Shown piece after piece: positions 8,844-17,900 of a stretch of DNA of 64,000 bases (its first letter is position 1; each line of letters starts with the position of its first letter). The stretch is from Prescottella soli (GTDB lineage Bacteria; Actinomycetota; Actinomycetes; Mycobacteriales; Mycobacteriaceae), in contig NZ_CP157276.1 of assembly GCF_040024445.1 (NCBI RefSeq), positions 3,720,001-3,784,000 of the forward strand. The letters are read 5' to 3'. The notes under the pieces are model-generated. The model worked only from the letters and a program-made list of their open reading frames with translations. It was not told the DNA's origin and searched no databases. The position numbers were made by a program, and so were the translations under genes.

Positions 8844-10526
8844 CCCGCCGCCCACCAGCAGCGCCGCCCACAGCAGGTGCGCCGTGAGGGCTTCGCCTCG
8901 ACCTTCTCGGGGATCCGGGGGGATGCTCCCCGGGACCCGGTACAGTGCCAGTTCGTCGTCCGAGAACACCTCCTCGAGCTGGTCGAGGGTGCGCTGCGAC
9001 TCCCCGAGCGGCCCCGGCGTGGTGCGTTCGACGAGGACCCACCGCACGTGTTCGGCAGTGAGATCCTTCGGTGCGGCGCCGGACAGCAGTAGGTTCTCGA
9101 CGCGCGTCGCGCGCGCCCCCTCGCCCGCGACGGTCGACGCCTGTCCGACGACGAGCCGACCCGTCTGCAACACGTCCACCGGCAGCATCCGCGGTGCCGG
9201 GTCGAGGACGGGGGCGTCACCGCTGTAGGGGAACTTGCGGAACATGCCGGCGGGCAGCACGGCCACGTCGCCCGCCTCCTTCGACGCGTCCAGATTGTCG
9301 ACCACTTGCTGCCACGCCGCCGGGTACCGCACCGGCGTCAGCGCGCCGCCGACGCCCCACACCAGATCGGGCAGTCCCAGAACGATCACCGCGACGGCCC
9401 CGACCGGGACCGCACCGGGCAACGAGACGCGTGCGGACAGCGCGCGCACCCCGGCCGCGGCCGCGAGCGCGTACAGCGGGGCCGCGAGTGCCACCCACTT
9501 CTGGGTGTCGCGCAGCAGTCCGGCGCCCGGCACGTGCACGACGGCCCACTCGCCGACCGCCAGACCCCACCCGGTGGCTCCCAGCGCGGGGAGCAGCACC
9601 GCCGCCGCGGCGAGCACCGCGAGCGCGGCGATCACCGGATGGCGTCGTCGCCGCCACAGCGCGGGCACGCCGCAGGCGACCACCGCGAGCAGCAGGACCG
9701 TCCCCGCGACCGCCCACAGCGACGTCCGCGATCCCGGAACTGCGGTGCCGTTCCAGATTCCGCCGAGCCCCGCGAGACTGCCGATCGTCCCGAGGCCGGG
9801 CTCGGCACGGGCCGCGAACGCCGCCACGCCCGCGGGATCCGACGTCCCGCCGCCGCCGGACAGCGCGGTCGCGGTCAGCCACGGCGCCGACACGGCCAGG
9901 AACAGCAACATCGTCCGCAGCAGTCGCGGCACGACGGCGCCGCGTCCGCCCGGCCCGGCGAGGACGGCCAGTGCGACGGCGACGGCCAGCAGCGCTCCCG
10001 TCGGCGTCAGAGCGGCGGCCGCCAGGCACAGCGTCAGCGCCCACCAGCCGCCCGGGCGTCCGCGCCGGATCGCGACGGCCGCGCACACGATCCACGGCAG
10101 CGCCGCGTACCCGGCGAGCAGACTCCAGTGGCCTTGCAGCAGCCGCTCGCCCACGTACGGGTTCCAGACCATCACCGTCGACGCCACCAGCTGCGGCCCG
10201 AGCCCGGCGCCCGGTAAGAGCACCGCGACCATGCGCGCCGCGCCCCACCCGGCCAGCCACAGCGCCGCGAGCAGGATGGCCTTCACCACCAGCCCGCCGT
10301 CGACGACGGAACTGAGCACCGCGACCAGCCAGTCCTGCGGGACGGCGCGGGCCGCGGCGTCCGTCAGCCCCAACGCCGAATCGGTGGGGTACGAGCGCGG
10401 CGTGCTCACGGCGTCGCGAATCAGGAGATAGCCGGGGCCGAGCAACGGTCCCAGGACCAGCGCGGCCAGCGCCAGGCTGTACAGGATCGGCACCGCCCGC
10501 GTCAGTGTCGTGCGCCGTGCCGTCAT
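8760..10526 (-). CDS. large polytopic membrane protein of the arabinan locus (Rv0226c-like)
   Basis: A 588-residue protein with about ten hydrophobic helices (for example ILYSLALAALVLGPLLGPGY, LALAAAAGVRA-type, VGAVAVIVLGL) and a long extracytoplasmic C-terminal part after about residue 410. The topology resembles GT-C-like or AftD N-terminal-like proteins: VWNPYVGERLLQGHWSLLAGYA parallels the first-loop regions of such enzymes. Start ATG 10524-10526 was preferred over a frame extension to 10565, which would run into the neighbouring flippase start at 10559. Position matches Rv0226c. Function unknown; an envelope glycan role is inferred from neighbours. It overlaps the GT4 gene tail-to-tail. 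Confidence 0.8.
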   Translation of the reverse strand: MTARRTTLTRAVPILYSLALAALVLGPLLGPGYLLIRDAVSTPRSYPTDSALGLTDAAARAVPQDWLVAVLSSVVDGGLVVKAILLAALWLAGWGAARMVAVLLPGAGLGPQLVASTVMVWNPYVGERLLQGHWSLLAGYAALPWIVCAAVAIRRGRPGGWWALTLCLAAAALTPTGALLAVAVALAVLAGPGGRGAVVPRLLRTMLLFLAVSAPWLTATALSGGGGTSDPAGVAAFAARAEPGLGTIGSLAGLGGIWNGTAVPGSRTSLWAVAGTVLLLAVVACGVPALWRRRRHPVIAALAVLAAAAVLLPALGATGWGLAVGEWAVVHVPGAGLLRDTQKWVALAAPLYALAAAAGVRALSARVSLPGAVPVGAVAVIVLGLPDLVWGVGGALTPVRYPAAWQQVVDNLDASKEAGDVAVLPAGMFRKFPYSGDAPVLDPAPRMLPVDVLQTGRLVVGQASTVAGEGARATRVENLLLSGAAPKDLTAEHVRWVLVERTTPGPLGESQRTLDQLEEVFSDDELALYRVPGSIPPDPREGRGEALTAHLLWAALLVGGGLGVLQTRRRHRRGFGAGDEPRHVPSRG

Positions 10527-10558
10527 GACGGGCACTGTACTGGTGCGATCATGGGCGA

Positions 10559-11767
10559 ATGCCACGCCAATCCCTGTCCGGCTCCACCGTTGCCGGGATG
10601 ACGATGGTGACCGTCGGATCGATGACGGCGAACGTCGCGGCCTACCTCCTCGCGCTGCCCGCCCTGCGGTGGCTCGGCCCCGCCGGGTACGGCGAGTTCG
10701 CGAGCCTGCTCGCCGCGCAACTCGTGCTGGCGGTGCCGGCGCTGGCCCTGCAGACCGTCGTGGCCCGGGAAGTGGTCCACGGCAAGCCGGCCGCGGCGCT
10801 ACGGGCGCTCGGCTACCGCTGCGCGGCGATCGTCGGCGTGATCGCGCTGGTGCTCGTCCCGATCATGTCGTGGGCGCTCGACACGAGTCTCGCCGCGACG
10901 GCGTCGGCGCTCGTCGCGGCGCCCCTGCTGGTGCTCCTCGCGACCGAACAGGGCCTGCTGCAGGGCGCCGGGAGATTCGCGGAACTGAGCGTCGTGCTGG
11001 CCGGTGCGGGGATCGCGAAGGTCGCCCCCGCGGTCGCGGTGCTGGCGGTCGGCGGCGGCCCCGGGCCCACCCTGCTCGCCGGCGCCGCCGGCACCGGAGT
11101 CATGGCGTTCGCCGCACGGCTGATCGCGGGCCGGCGCGCGTTCGCCGACGGCGAGGGCGACGCGGCGAGCATCGGCGTCGCGACGGTGCTGCGGGCGTCG
11201 CAGGTGCAGCTCGCGCTGATCGCGTTGACGTCGATGGACCTCGTGATCGCCCGCATGGTGCTCGACTCGCACGACGCCGGGCTGTACGCGGCCGGCGCGG
11301 TCGCGACCAAGGCCGCGTTCTGGCTGCCGCAGGCCATCGGCGTCGTGCTCTACCCCAAGATGGCGAACCCGGAGCAGTCCGCAGGGGCCGTCCGATCCGC
11401 GCTCGGTGTGCTGACCGCGCTCGGCGCGGTCCTGGTCGTCGGTGCCGCCGTCGCGGCCCCGCTCGCACCGATCCTGTTCGGCCAGGACTACGCGCCGGTC
11501 CAGAGCATCCTGTGGATGTTCGCGTGGAATGGTGCGGCGCTCGCGGTGCTGCAGGGCGCGCTGCTGTCGGCGATCGCCGGCGAGCGCACCCACCTCGCGA
11601 TCGTCGCGTGGGTCGGTCTCGCCGTCGAGGTCGCGTTGTTCTTCACTGTGGCCGACACCGTCCGCGAGTTCATCACCGTCGCGGCCTGTGTGGCGACCGT
11701 GACCGCCGCGACGGCCTCGCTGCTCGCGGTGCGCGGCGCCCGCGTCGCCGACGTCCCCACGAGCTAG
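10559..11767 (+). CDS. MOP-superfamily polysaccharide/oligosaccharide flippase (Wzx-like)
   Basis: A 402-residue integral membrane protein with about 12 hydrophobic helices. The start, with VGSMTANVAAYLLALPALRWLGPAGYGEFASLLAAQ in two parts, is characteristic of Wzx/MOP flippases (a GPxxYGxFA motif after helix 1). A mid-protein segment SMDLVIARMVLDSHDAGLYAAGAV corresponds to the conserved ADxxxxxxxxgpxxaGxYaaa motif starting the second half. It would move lipid-linked saccharides across the cytoplasmic membrane. It lies between the Rv0226c-like and Rv0227c-like genes, where I recall none in M. tuberculosis. It is divergent from the Rv0226c-like gene with only 32 bp between starts, and its stop overlaps the stop of the next gene by four bases. 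Confidence 0.85.
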   Translation: MPRQSLSGSTVAGMTMVTVGSMTANVAAYLLALPALRWLGPAGYGEFASLLAAQLVLAVPALALQTVVAREVVHGKPAAALRALGYRCAAIVGVIALVLVPIMSWALDTSLAATASALVAAPLLVLLATEQGLLQGAGRFAELSVVLAGAGIAKVAPAVAVLAVGGGPGPTLLAGAAGTGVMAFAARLIAGRRAFADGEGDAASIGVATVLRASQVQLALIALTSMDLVIARMVLDSHDAGLYAAGAVATKAAFWLPQAIGVVLYPKMANPEQSAGAVRSALGVLTALGAVLVVGAAVAAPLAPILFGQDYAPVQSILWMFAWNGAALAVLQGALLSAIAGERTHLAIVAWVGLAVEVALFFTVADTVREFITVAACVATVTAATASLLAVRGARVADVPTS

Positions 11768-12246
11768 GACGACGCGGTCACCCTCATCGGCGTCGGCGAC
11801 CAGACCACCCGGATCGCGAACACGCTCGCCGCACTGATCAGCACGAACGGCGCGCCGAAGAGGATCTCGCCGGCAGTCGACAGCCGATGAGCCCACGAGG
11901 TGCCGTCGTCGGGATACTCCGGACGACCGGTGAGCATCGCGATCACAACATCGGCGACGCCGAGCAGTCCGGGCGCCGCCAGCGCGACGAGCCCGACGGT
12001 CGCGACGATGCGCCCGAATCGTGGTCGGTGCGGGGTTCGCGCAACGAGGTACCCGCCAATCGCAGCGAGCAGCATCGCGGGCACGAGCACCACCGAACCG
12101 AACGCCAGGAGGAGTATCCAGTTGGCCGCGACGTCGGTGAGGAGGTTGCGAGAAGGCTCGAGGGCCTCGACGGTCACCAGTGAGACGGCGAACAGCAGCA
12201 ACGGGGCCGCTGCCACCCCGTACGTCCACCCCCGGACACTGTGCAT
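11764..12246 (-). CDS. small four-helix membrane protein, unknown function
   Basis: About 160 residues with four hydrophobic segments: WTYGVAAAPLLLFAVSLVTV, NWILLLAFGSVVLVPAML, FGRIVATVGLVALAAPGLLG and ILFGAPFVLISAASVFAIRV. It looks like a DUF998-type or other small polytopic protein, but I do not recognise a specific family. ATG at 12244-12246 is taken as start; a frame-matched ATG at 12285 would add 13 polar residues. It is convergent with the flippase and transcribed toward it. A perfect 19-bp stem terminator follows the neighbouring DUF3068 gene just upstream, so it probably has its own promoter between 12246 and 12295. Confidence 0.7.
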   Translation of the reverse strand: MHSVRGWTYGVAAAPLLLFAVSLVTVEALEPSRNLLTDVAANWILLLAFGSVVLVPAMLLAAIGGYLVARTPHRPRFGRIVATVGLVALAAPGLLGVADVVIAMLTGRPEYPDDGTSWAHRLSTAGEILFGAPFVLISAASVFAIRVVWSPTPMRVTASS

Positions 12247-12294
12247 GTGCCCAGCGTCGCACGGACGTTCCAGGAACCGGGACAACTAGCCCGG

Positions 12295-12340
12295 AACGGC
12301 AGAACCCCCGCACGAAGGTCCGTGCGGGGGTTCTGCCGTT
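12295..12340. terminator. strong hairpin terminator
   Basis: A perfect 19-bp stem (AACGGCAGAACCCCCGCAC and its complement) with an eight-base loop. It lies 16 bp beyond the stop of the DUF3068 gene (minus strand) and upstream of the small membrane protein gene, so it insulates the two. Confidence 0.85.
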
Positions 12341-12355
12341 GTCAGGGAGCGCCGA

Positions 12356-13498
12356 CTACTGCTGGCGCGGCGGTTCGGTGAAGCCGCCCTGGTCCAGGTT
12401 GACCGTGGGGAACTCCTCGGTCTTGTCCGACGTCCAGTCGTGGTCCTCGGCCTGACCCGACCCGTTGGGCGGGTTCTCGGGGCCGCCTTCCGTGGCGCCC
12501 TTCTTACCGCGACCGCCGCGGATGCCGAGGAAGATGCCGCCGATCAGCGAGATCACGCCGAGGATGCCGGCCACGATCGGCAGGGTGCGACCGAACAGCG
12601 AGAGCTTGTCCTGGCCGTCCTTGGCCTGGCCGATCTGGTACTCGATGGTGTTCTCGTCGAACGGCAGCGTGACCTTGAGGACGGTGACCTCGGGCTTGGC
12701 CTTGTCGCGGGCGTAGTACTGGTACAGCTTCTCCTGGCCATTGATGACGACGCCGGTGATCGGGTCGACCCACACGTCGCGCTCGTTCTGGTACCAGCGG
12801 GTCATGGTCACCGGCTGGTCGTCGCCGGGAACGCCCCACGTCTTGGCCGGCAGCGTCAGCTTGTTGGTCGGATCCGCCACGACCTTCGAGAGATCGACCG
12901 GCTCGATGACCTGGTTGTAGTGGTAGACCTTCATTCCGTTGATTTCGGTTTCCTCAACGAAATTGATGTCCTGGCTCTTGCGGGCGTTCAGGTCGAAGTA
13001 GGGGTAGCTCTTCTTCTCTGCATCGAACGGCCACTTGTACTGCAGGCCGGTGTGCGAGACCTCTTCGGCCGGCGACGTCGACGACGTCTGGATGGTGCCG
13101 ACCGGCGGCTCCACCGGCATCGAGCTGACGCGGTCCGCGGTCACCCGGTCGACCGTCGCCGTGAGCAGGCCCGTTTCGCCCTGCTTGTCGGTGCGGATCA
13201 GCGTCTGGCCGGCCTGGATGGAGACGACATCGGCGTCGGACGGCTGCTCGGTGATGACATAGCGCTGGGCGACGATCGGCACGTTCGTGTTGACCTGGGC
13301 CTTGCCTGCGAGCAGGGCCTTCGAATCCAGAACGTCGCCGTTGCCGGTGGCGACCGTGGTGACCTCGAGGTCGAGGGGGGTCTTCTTCAGCTTGTCCACG
13401 GTGTACGCGGGAATGATGACCGCGACGGCCAGCAGGAAGGTCCCGAGGCCTACCAGGACGCACGCAAGTATCCGGCTCGGGCCTGAGCGCTCGGCCAT
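12356..13498 (-). CDS. DUF3068 / PorA-family envelope protein (Rv0227c-like)
   Basis: A 380-residue protein with an N-terminal membrane helix (ILACVLVGLGTFLLAVAVIIPAY), a large extracytoplasmic domain (about residues 30-320), a second membrane helix near the C-terminus (TLPIVAGILGVISLIGGIFLGI) and a short charged cytoplasmic tail. Repeated features such as YQYYARDK and TRWYQNERDVWVDPITGVV fit DUF3068, annotated as the PorA porin family in Corynebacteriales. ATG 13496-13498 is preceded by GGAG five bases upstream; the frame runs further back without a ribosome site. Its location beside the acyltransferase and aftD matches Rv0227c. The exact role is unproven. Confidence 0.88.
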   Translation of the reverse strand: MAERSGPSRILACVLVGLGTFLLAVAVIIPAYTVDKLKKTPLDLEVTTVATGNGDVLDSKALLAGKAQVNTNVPIVAQRYVITEQPSDADVVSIQAGQTLIRTDKQGETGLLTATVDRVTADRVSSMPVEPPVGTIQTSSTSPAEEVSHTGLQYKWPFDAEKKSYPYFDLNARKSQDINFVEETEINGMKVYHYNQVIEPVDLSKVVADPTNKLTLPAKTWGVPGDDQPVTMTRWYQNERDVWVDPITGVVINGQEKLYQYYARDKAKPEVTVLKVTLPFDENTIEYQIGQAKDGQDKLSLFGRTLPIVAGILGVISLIGGIFLGIRGGRGKKGATEGGPENPPNGSGQAEDHDWTSDKTEEFPTVNLDQGGFTEPPRQQ

Positions 13499-13702
13499 GC
13501 TGTCTCCTAACTCAATGTTCTTGAATTGAGATACCCCCACCGGCAGCGTGCCCGCTGCACGGGTCGCACGGTGCCCACATTCGTGACACCACGTGAGCCC
13601 AGACACTAACAGTCGTGCTGTCCCATTTGCGGCAGCACGTGGGTTAGCGATCGCTCACGTCGCTCTTTCGGTTCCACAACGACCCGGGCACACTTGACGG
13701 CG

Positions 13703-14902
13703 ATGAACAGCTCACACCTCGCCACGGCGGCTCCCGTCGGTAATCCCCGGGCGTTCGTACCGGCACTCGAGGGGATGCGCGGATTCGCGGCGTTCGGTGT
13801 GCTGGTGACGCACGTGGCGTTCCAGACCGGCGCCACCGGGGATCCGGTGATCGGGCGTGTCTGGGGTCGATTCGACCTCGCGGTGGCGGTGTTCTTCGCG
13901 CTGTCGGGCTTCCTGTTGTGGCGCCCGCACGCGGCGGCGGCCCGCGGTCTGGGCGCGCCGCCGACGATCGGCAGGTACTGGCTCAACCGCGCCGCCCGCA
14001 TCCTGCCCGCCTACTGGGTGGTGGTGGTGCTGGTGCTGGCGTTCCTGCCCGCGGCCGCGGGCGGGTGGAAGGTGTGGGCCGCGAACCTGGCGTTGGTGCA
14101 GGTCTTCGTCCCGTTGACCCTCACCGAGGGGCTGACGCAGATGTGGTCGCTGTCGGTGGAGGTGGCGTTCTACCTGCTGATGCCGATCCTCGCGCTGGCA
14201 CTGGTGCGTCTGCGTGGTTCGGCGGCCCGGTTCCGGGTCCCGGCGCTGCTGGGACTGGCGCTGGTGAGCCTGACGTGGGCGTTCCTGCCGGTGCCCGCGC
14301 CCGACGGTATCCACCACGACAACTGGCTGCCTGGTTACATCCCGTGGTTCGCGGCGGGCATGCTGCTGGCCGAGCTCGCGATGGTCGGCGGGACGTGGGT
14401 GCACCGCCTCGCCGAGCACCGGGTGTGGATGGCGGCGATCGCGGTGGTGGCGTTCGCGCTGTCGACGACGTGGCTGGCCGGCCCGGAGGGGCTGGTGCGG
14501 GCGGCGCCGTGGCAGTACGCGACCAAGATTGCGCTCGGTGCGGTGATGAGCTTCGCGCTGCTCGCGCCGCTGGTGCTGGCCGGACATCGGCACCGCATTC
14601 TGGCGAGCCCCATCGCGCTCGCGGTGGGACGGTGGTCCTACGGCCTGTTCATCTGGCATCTGGCGGTGCTGACGATCGTGTTCCCGATGTTCGGCATCGC
14701 CCCGTTCAACGGCAACTTCTGGTTCGTCCTCGCCGTCACGTCGGTGCTGAGCATCGCGGTGGCGTCGGCCAGCTACGCGCTCGTCGAGGAACCCGCCCGG
14801 CGTGCCGTCAAGCGCTGGGAGAAGCGCCGCCACATCGGCGAGCGCGACAGCGGCAGCGCCGCGACCCCGACGCAGACGACGCCGAGCAGCGCGAACAGCT
14901 GA
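13703..14902 (+). CDS. acyltransferase-3 family membrane protein (Rv0228-like)
   Basis: A 399-residue membrane O-acyltransferase with about ten helices. The N-terminus VPALEGMRGFAAFGVLVTHV carries the Acyl_transf_3 motif (R-G-x-A...H) and FFALSGFLLWRP follows. RYWLNRAARILPAYWVV and QMWSLSVEVAFYLLMP are also family hallmarks. It would transfer acyl groups (acetyl, succinyl or similar) to an extracytoplasmic glycan or lipid. ATG at 13703 is preferred to an in-frame TTG at 13694. Its last 130 bp overlap the 3' end of aftD on the other strand. The corresponding M. tuberculosis position is Rv0228; succinylation or acetylation of arabinan would be a plausible job but is inference. Confidence 0.9.
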   Translation: MNSSHLATAAPVGNPRAFVPALEGMRGFAAFGVLVTHVAFQTGATGDPVIGRVWGRFDLAVAVFFALSGFLLWRPHAAAARGLGAPPTIGRYWLNRAARILPAYWVVVVLVLAFLPAAAGGWKVWAANLALVQVFVPLTLTEGLTQMWSLSVEVAFYLLMPILALALVRLRGSAARFRVPALLGLALVSLTWAFLPVPAPDGIHHDNWLPGYIPWFAAGMLLAELAMVGGTWVHRLAEHRVWMAAIAVVAFALSTTWLAGPEGLVRAAPWQYATKIALGAVMSFALLAPLVLAGHRHRILASPIALAVGRWSYGLFIWHLAVLTIVFPMFGIAPFNGNFWFVLAVTSVLSIAVASASYALVEEPARRAVKRWEKRRHIGERDSGSAATPTQTTPSSANS

Positions 14903-17900
14903 ATCAGGAACGAGTGCCCGACGTAGCCGCCGACGGCCCGCCACGGACCGGTCGACAGCAGCACCGACGCGATCGCGACGGAGACACCGGCGGTGCCGAC
15001 GAGGAAGCGGGCGGCGAACGCCGGTCCGCGCCACCATGACAGGCCCAGCGCACCGGCCGCGACGAGCACCGTGACCAGCGTGCCGACCGGTCCCGCGACC
15101 ACCGTCGCGACGGCCGTCACCCCGACGGCCGCGGCCACGACGCTCCGCCACGGGCGCGGCGCCGGCCCGAGTTCGGGAGTGCGCCGCCGTGACACCAGCG
15201 CCAGCAGCGCCAGCGGAATCAACAGCAGCAGACCGAACGCGAGCCCGGCGCGGTACCAGCGATCCGACGGGAACGTGAGGGTGACGGTGCCGGCCGTGTC
15301 GGCGGGCACGATCCAGCCCTGCTGCCAGCCGCCGACCACGACGGGCCGCAGTTCGGTGCCGTCCGGCGCCGTCGCGACCCAGCCGACGTTGGTGCTCTCG
15401 GGCACCACCAGCAGCCGGTCGGTGGCGGATGCGGTGACGTCGAGTTCCCGGAGGTTCTCGGTCCAGCGGCCGACGGCCGGCGAGGTGGGGGAGGCGGCCG
15501 CGGGCGCGGGCGTCGCGTTCAGCTGCAGGCCGTCGACGGTGAACGCCGCGCCGGGCGCGACGACGACGTCCTGACGGCCGGCGGGAAGCGGGACGGGGTC
15601 TGGTGTGCACGGGGTCGCGGTCACCGGCTGCCCCGACGCCAACTGCCGGGTGGTCGCGGTGATCGACATCCGCACCGGCGTCCCGCCGATCACGATGGTG
15701 GGTCCGGCGTCGCACCCGAGCGTCACGGTGCGCTCGGAGGGCCCGGTCGCGGTGCCGGGCACGGGCTTGCCGTCGGCCCCGAGCACGACGACCTCCGACA
15801 GGCCCGCGGGCTGCAGCTGCAGGAAGCCGAGCCCGGTCCGGTCGAGGACGTCGGTCCACTTCACCAGCGACAGCACGATGGTGTCGGTGACGTGCGGCTC
15901 GAGGGAGATCGTCTGCGGTGCGCGGGCCGCGTCGTCGGAGTCGTCGAGGTCACGGGTCTGCGGGCCGTTGCCGAGGTTGACGGCGACACGTGTCGGCGCG
16001 GCGGGCAGGTTGCCGGGGCTCGGGGTCAAGTGCAGGCCGGTGACCAGGGTCGGGTGTGGGAGCTTGATCGTCAGGGTCGGCATGCCGCCCTTGCCCTGCG
16101 CGGTCTCCGCGGGCGCTGTCCACGACGTCGCGACGTCCCCGTCGACGGCGGCGCCGGCGGTGCCCCGCAGCTCGACGCCGTCCGACCCGCCGCTCGCCGT
16201 GACCGCAGCCGGGTCGGCGACGAGGGCGTCGAGCGCCGCGCCGGGGCGGGGCCGCAGTGTCAGCTTCGGGGTGACGGCCGTCGCGTCGGGCACCGACAGG
16301 GTGCGGGTGAAGGCCCCCGGCTCCTCGGGCGGCAGGATCAGCGCGCTGCTGCAGTGCACGCGGTCCGGGCCGTCGGCGCACCCCGACCGTCCGGGCAGCT
16401 CCTGGCCCAGATCCCAGCCGCGCACCTGCGCGCCCTCGGGCGTCGCGGGCAGGACGGTGCGGTGCACGATCGGCACGGGCACACGGCTGCCCGACGAGTA
16501 GTCGTCGATCGACAGCTCGCTGATCCCGAACTGGAATCCCGGTGAACCGTCCTCGGTGTAGGTCGCGAGGATCCGCAGCCACGGCGTGGTGCCCGACGGC
16601 AGCGACACGTCGACCGGCTCGCCCGGCTTGTCGATCCGCACCGACGTCGAGCCGTTCGGCGTCTCGATGCGCAGCCACTTCACGGGCGGGCCGAACGCGG
16701 CGGGGCTGGTCGTCAGGTGCAGCATCCCGCGGGTGACGGGGGTGTCCAGGTCCACGCGCAGCCACTGCCCGCGCGCGGTCTCGAGACCGTTGCTGAGCCA
16801 CGCCGTCGCGGGATCGCCGTCGACGGTCGCGGCCGGGCCGCTGCCCGGCGCGGTCCCGCCCAGCTGGGTGGCGTCCGACGCCGAACTGGACACGGTGATC
16901 GAGGCGCCGGACCACTCGCCCTCGACCAGCTGCGCGTCCGGCACCGGGTAGTCGGGGACCGCGTTGTAGGTGCGGCGCGGGTCGTCGGGGCTGCGCAGCG
17001 CGGAGCTGTGGTTGTCGACCTGGCCGAAGTCGGTCTCGCGGTCGGTGGGGGTGTCGGTGACGGTGACCGGGCCGACGTCGATCCCGGCCCGGCGCGCGTC
17101 GGTGGCGAGCAGCGCGGGGCCGGTGACCGTGCCGTTCTCGGCGAGCCGTTGCAGCGACTCGGGTCCGCCCTGCACGACGGGCACCGCACCCAGGTCCACG
17201 GTGTACGGCCCGGCGGGCGGCGTCGGACCGCTCGGCGAGGTCACCCGGTAGATCTCGATCGCCGGGTAGGCGGGGCGCAGGTCGCCGTCCACGACCACGT
17301 TCTCGGCGGCCGGGGGCGCGATGTCCTCGCCGAACTGCGCGACCTTGGAGAACCCGGGCGAGCCGTCGACAGTCTGGTGCACCAGGATCGGGCGCGCCGA
17401 CCGCGACGTGTCGGGGTCGAGGTCGTTGCGCACGACGACGTAGCGGATGCCCTGCCCGAGCAGCGTGTCGGCGAGCCCCGCCGACGGGCGGCCGTCGGCG
17501 ATGAGGCGCTGCACCGAGTCGAGCGCGCGGATCGCGCCGGGCGGGACCAGGGGCACGGCGTCGCGGACCGCCCACGGGGTCGAGGCGAGGGCCTGCAGCG
17601 GCTCGTCGCGCGTCAGTCCCCACACCTGGGCGCCGAACGGGGCGCCGGGCACCACCAGCGCGCGTTCGGCGTCCGCGCCGTCGCCCGACCCGGCGGCGTT
17701 GTCGGCCAGCCACTGCGCGGTGTCGTGCCAGTACTGCGGGACCTCGTCGTACGCGCCGCGCGGGGCGAGCCGGCCGGACCAGGCGAGCGACGTCGTGAGG
17801 GTGAGCGCGACCAGCAGCAGCGACGTGACCGCGACCATCGGTTCGCGCTCGGGGTGTGCGAAGGCACTGCGCCAGCGCCGCAGCGGCACCGAGCCGGGCA

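Noticed and set aside
13712-15859. A 715-codon minus-strand frame over the acyltransferase and the aftD 3' end
   Set aside because: Shifted frame of aftD and antisense of the acyltransferase, with Arg-rich low-complexity translation.
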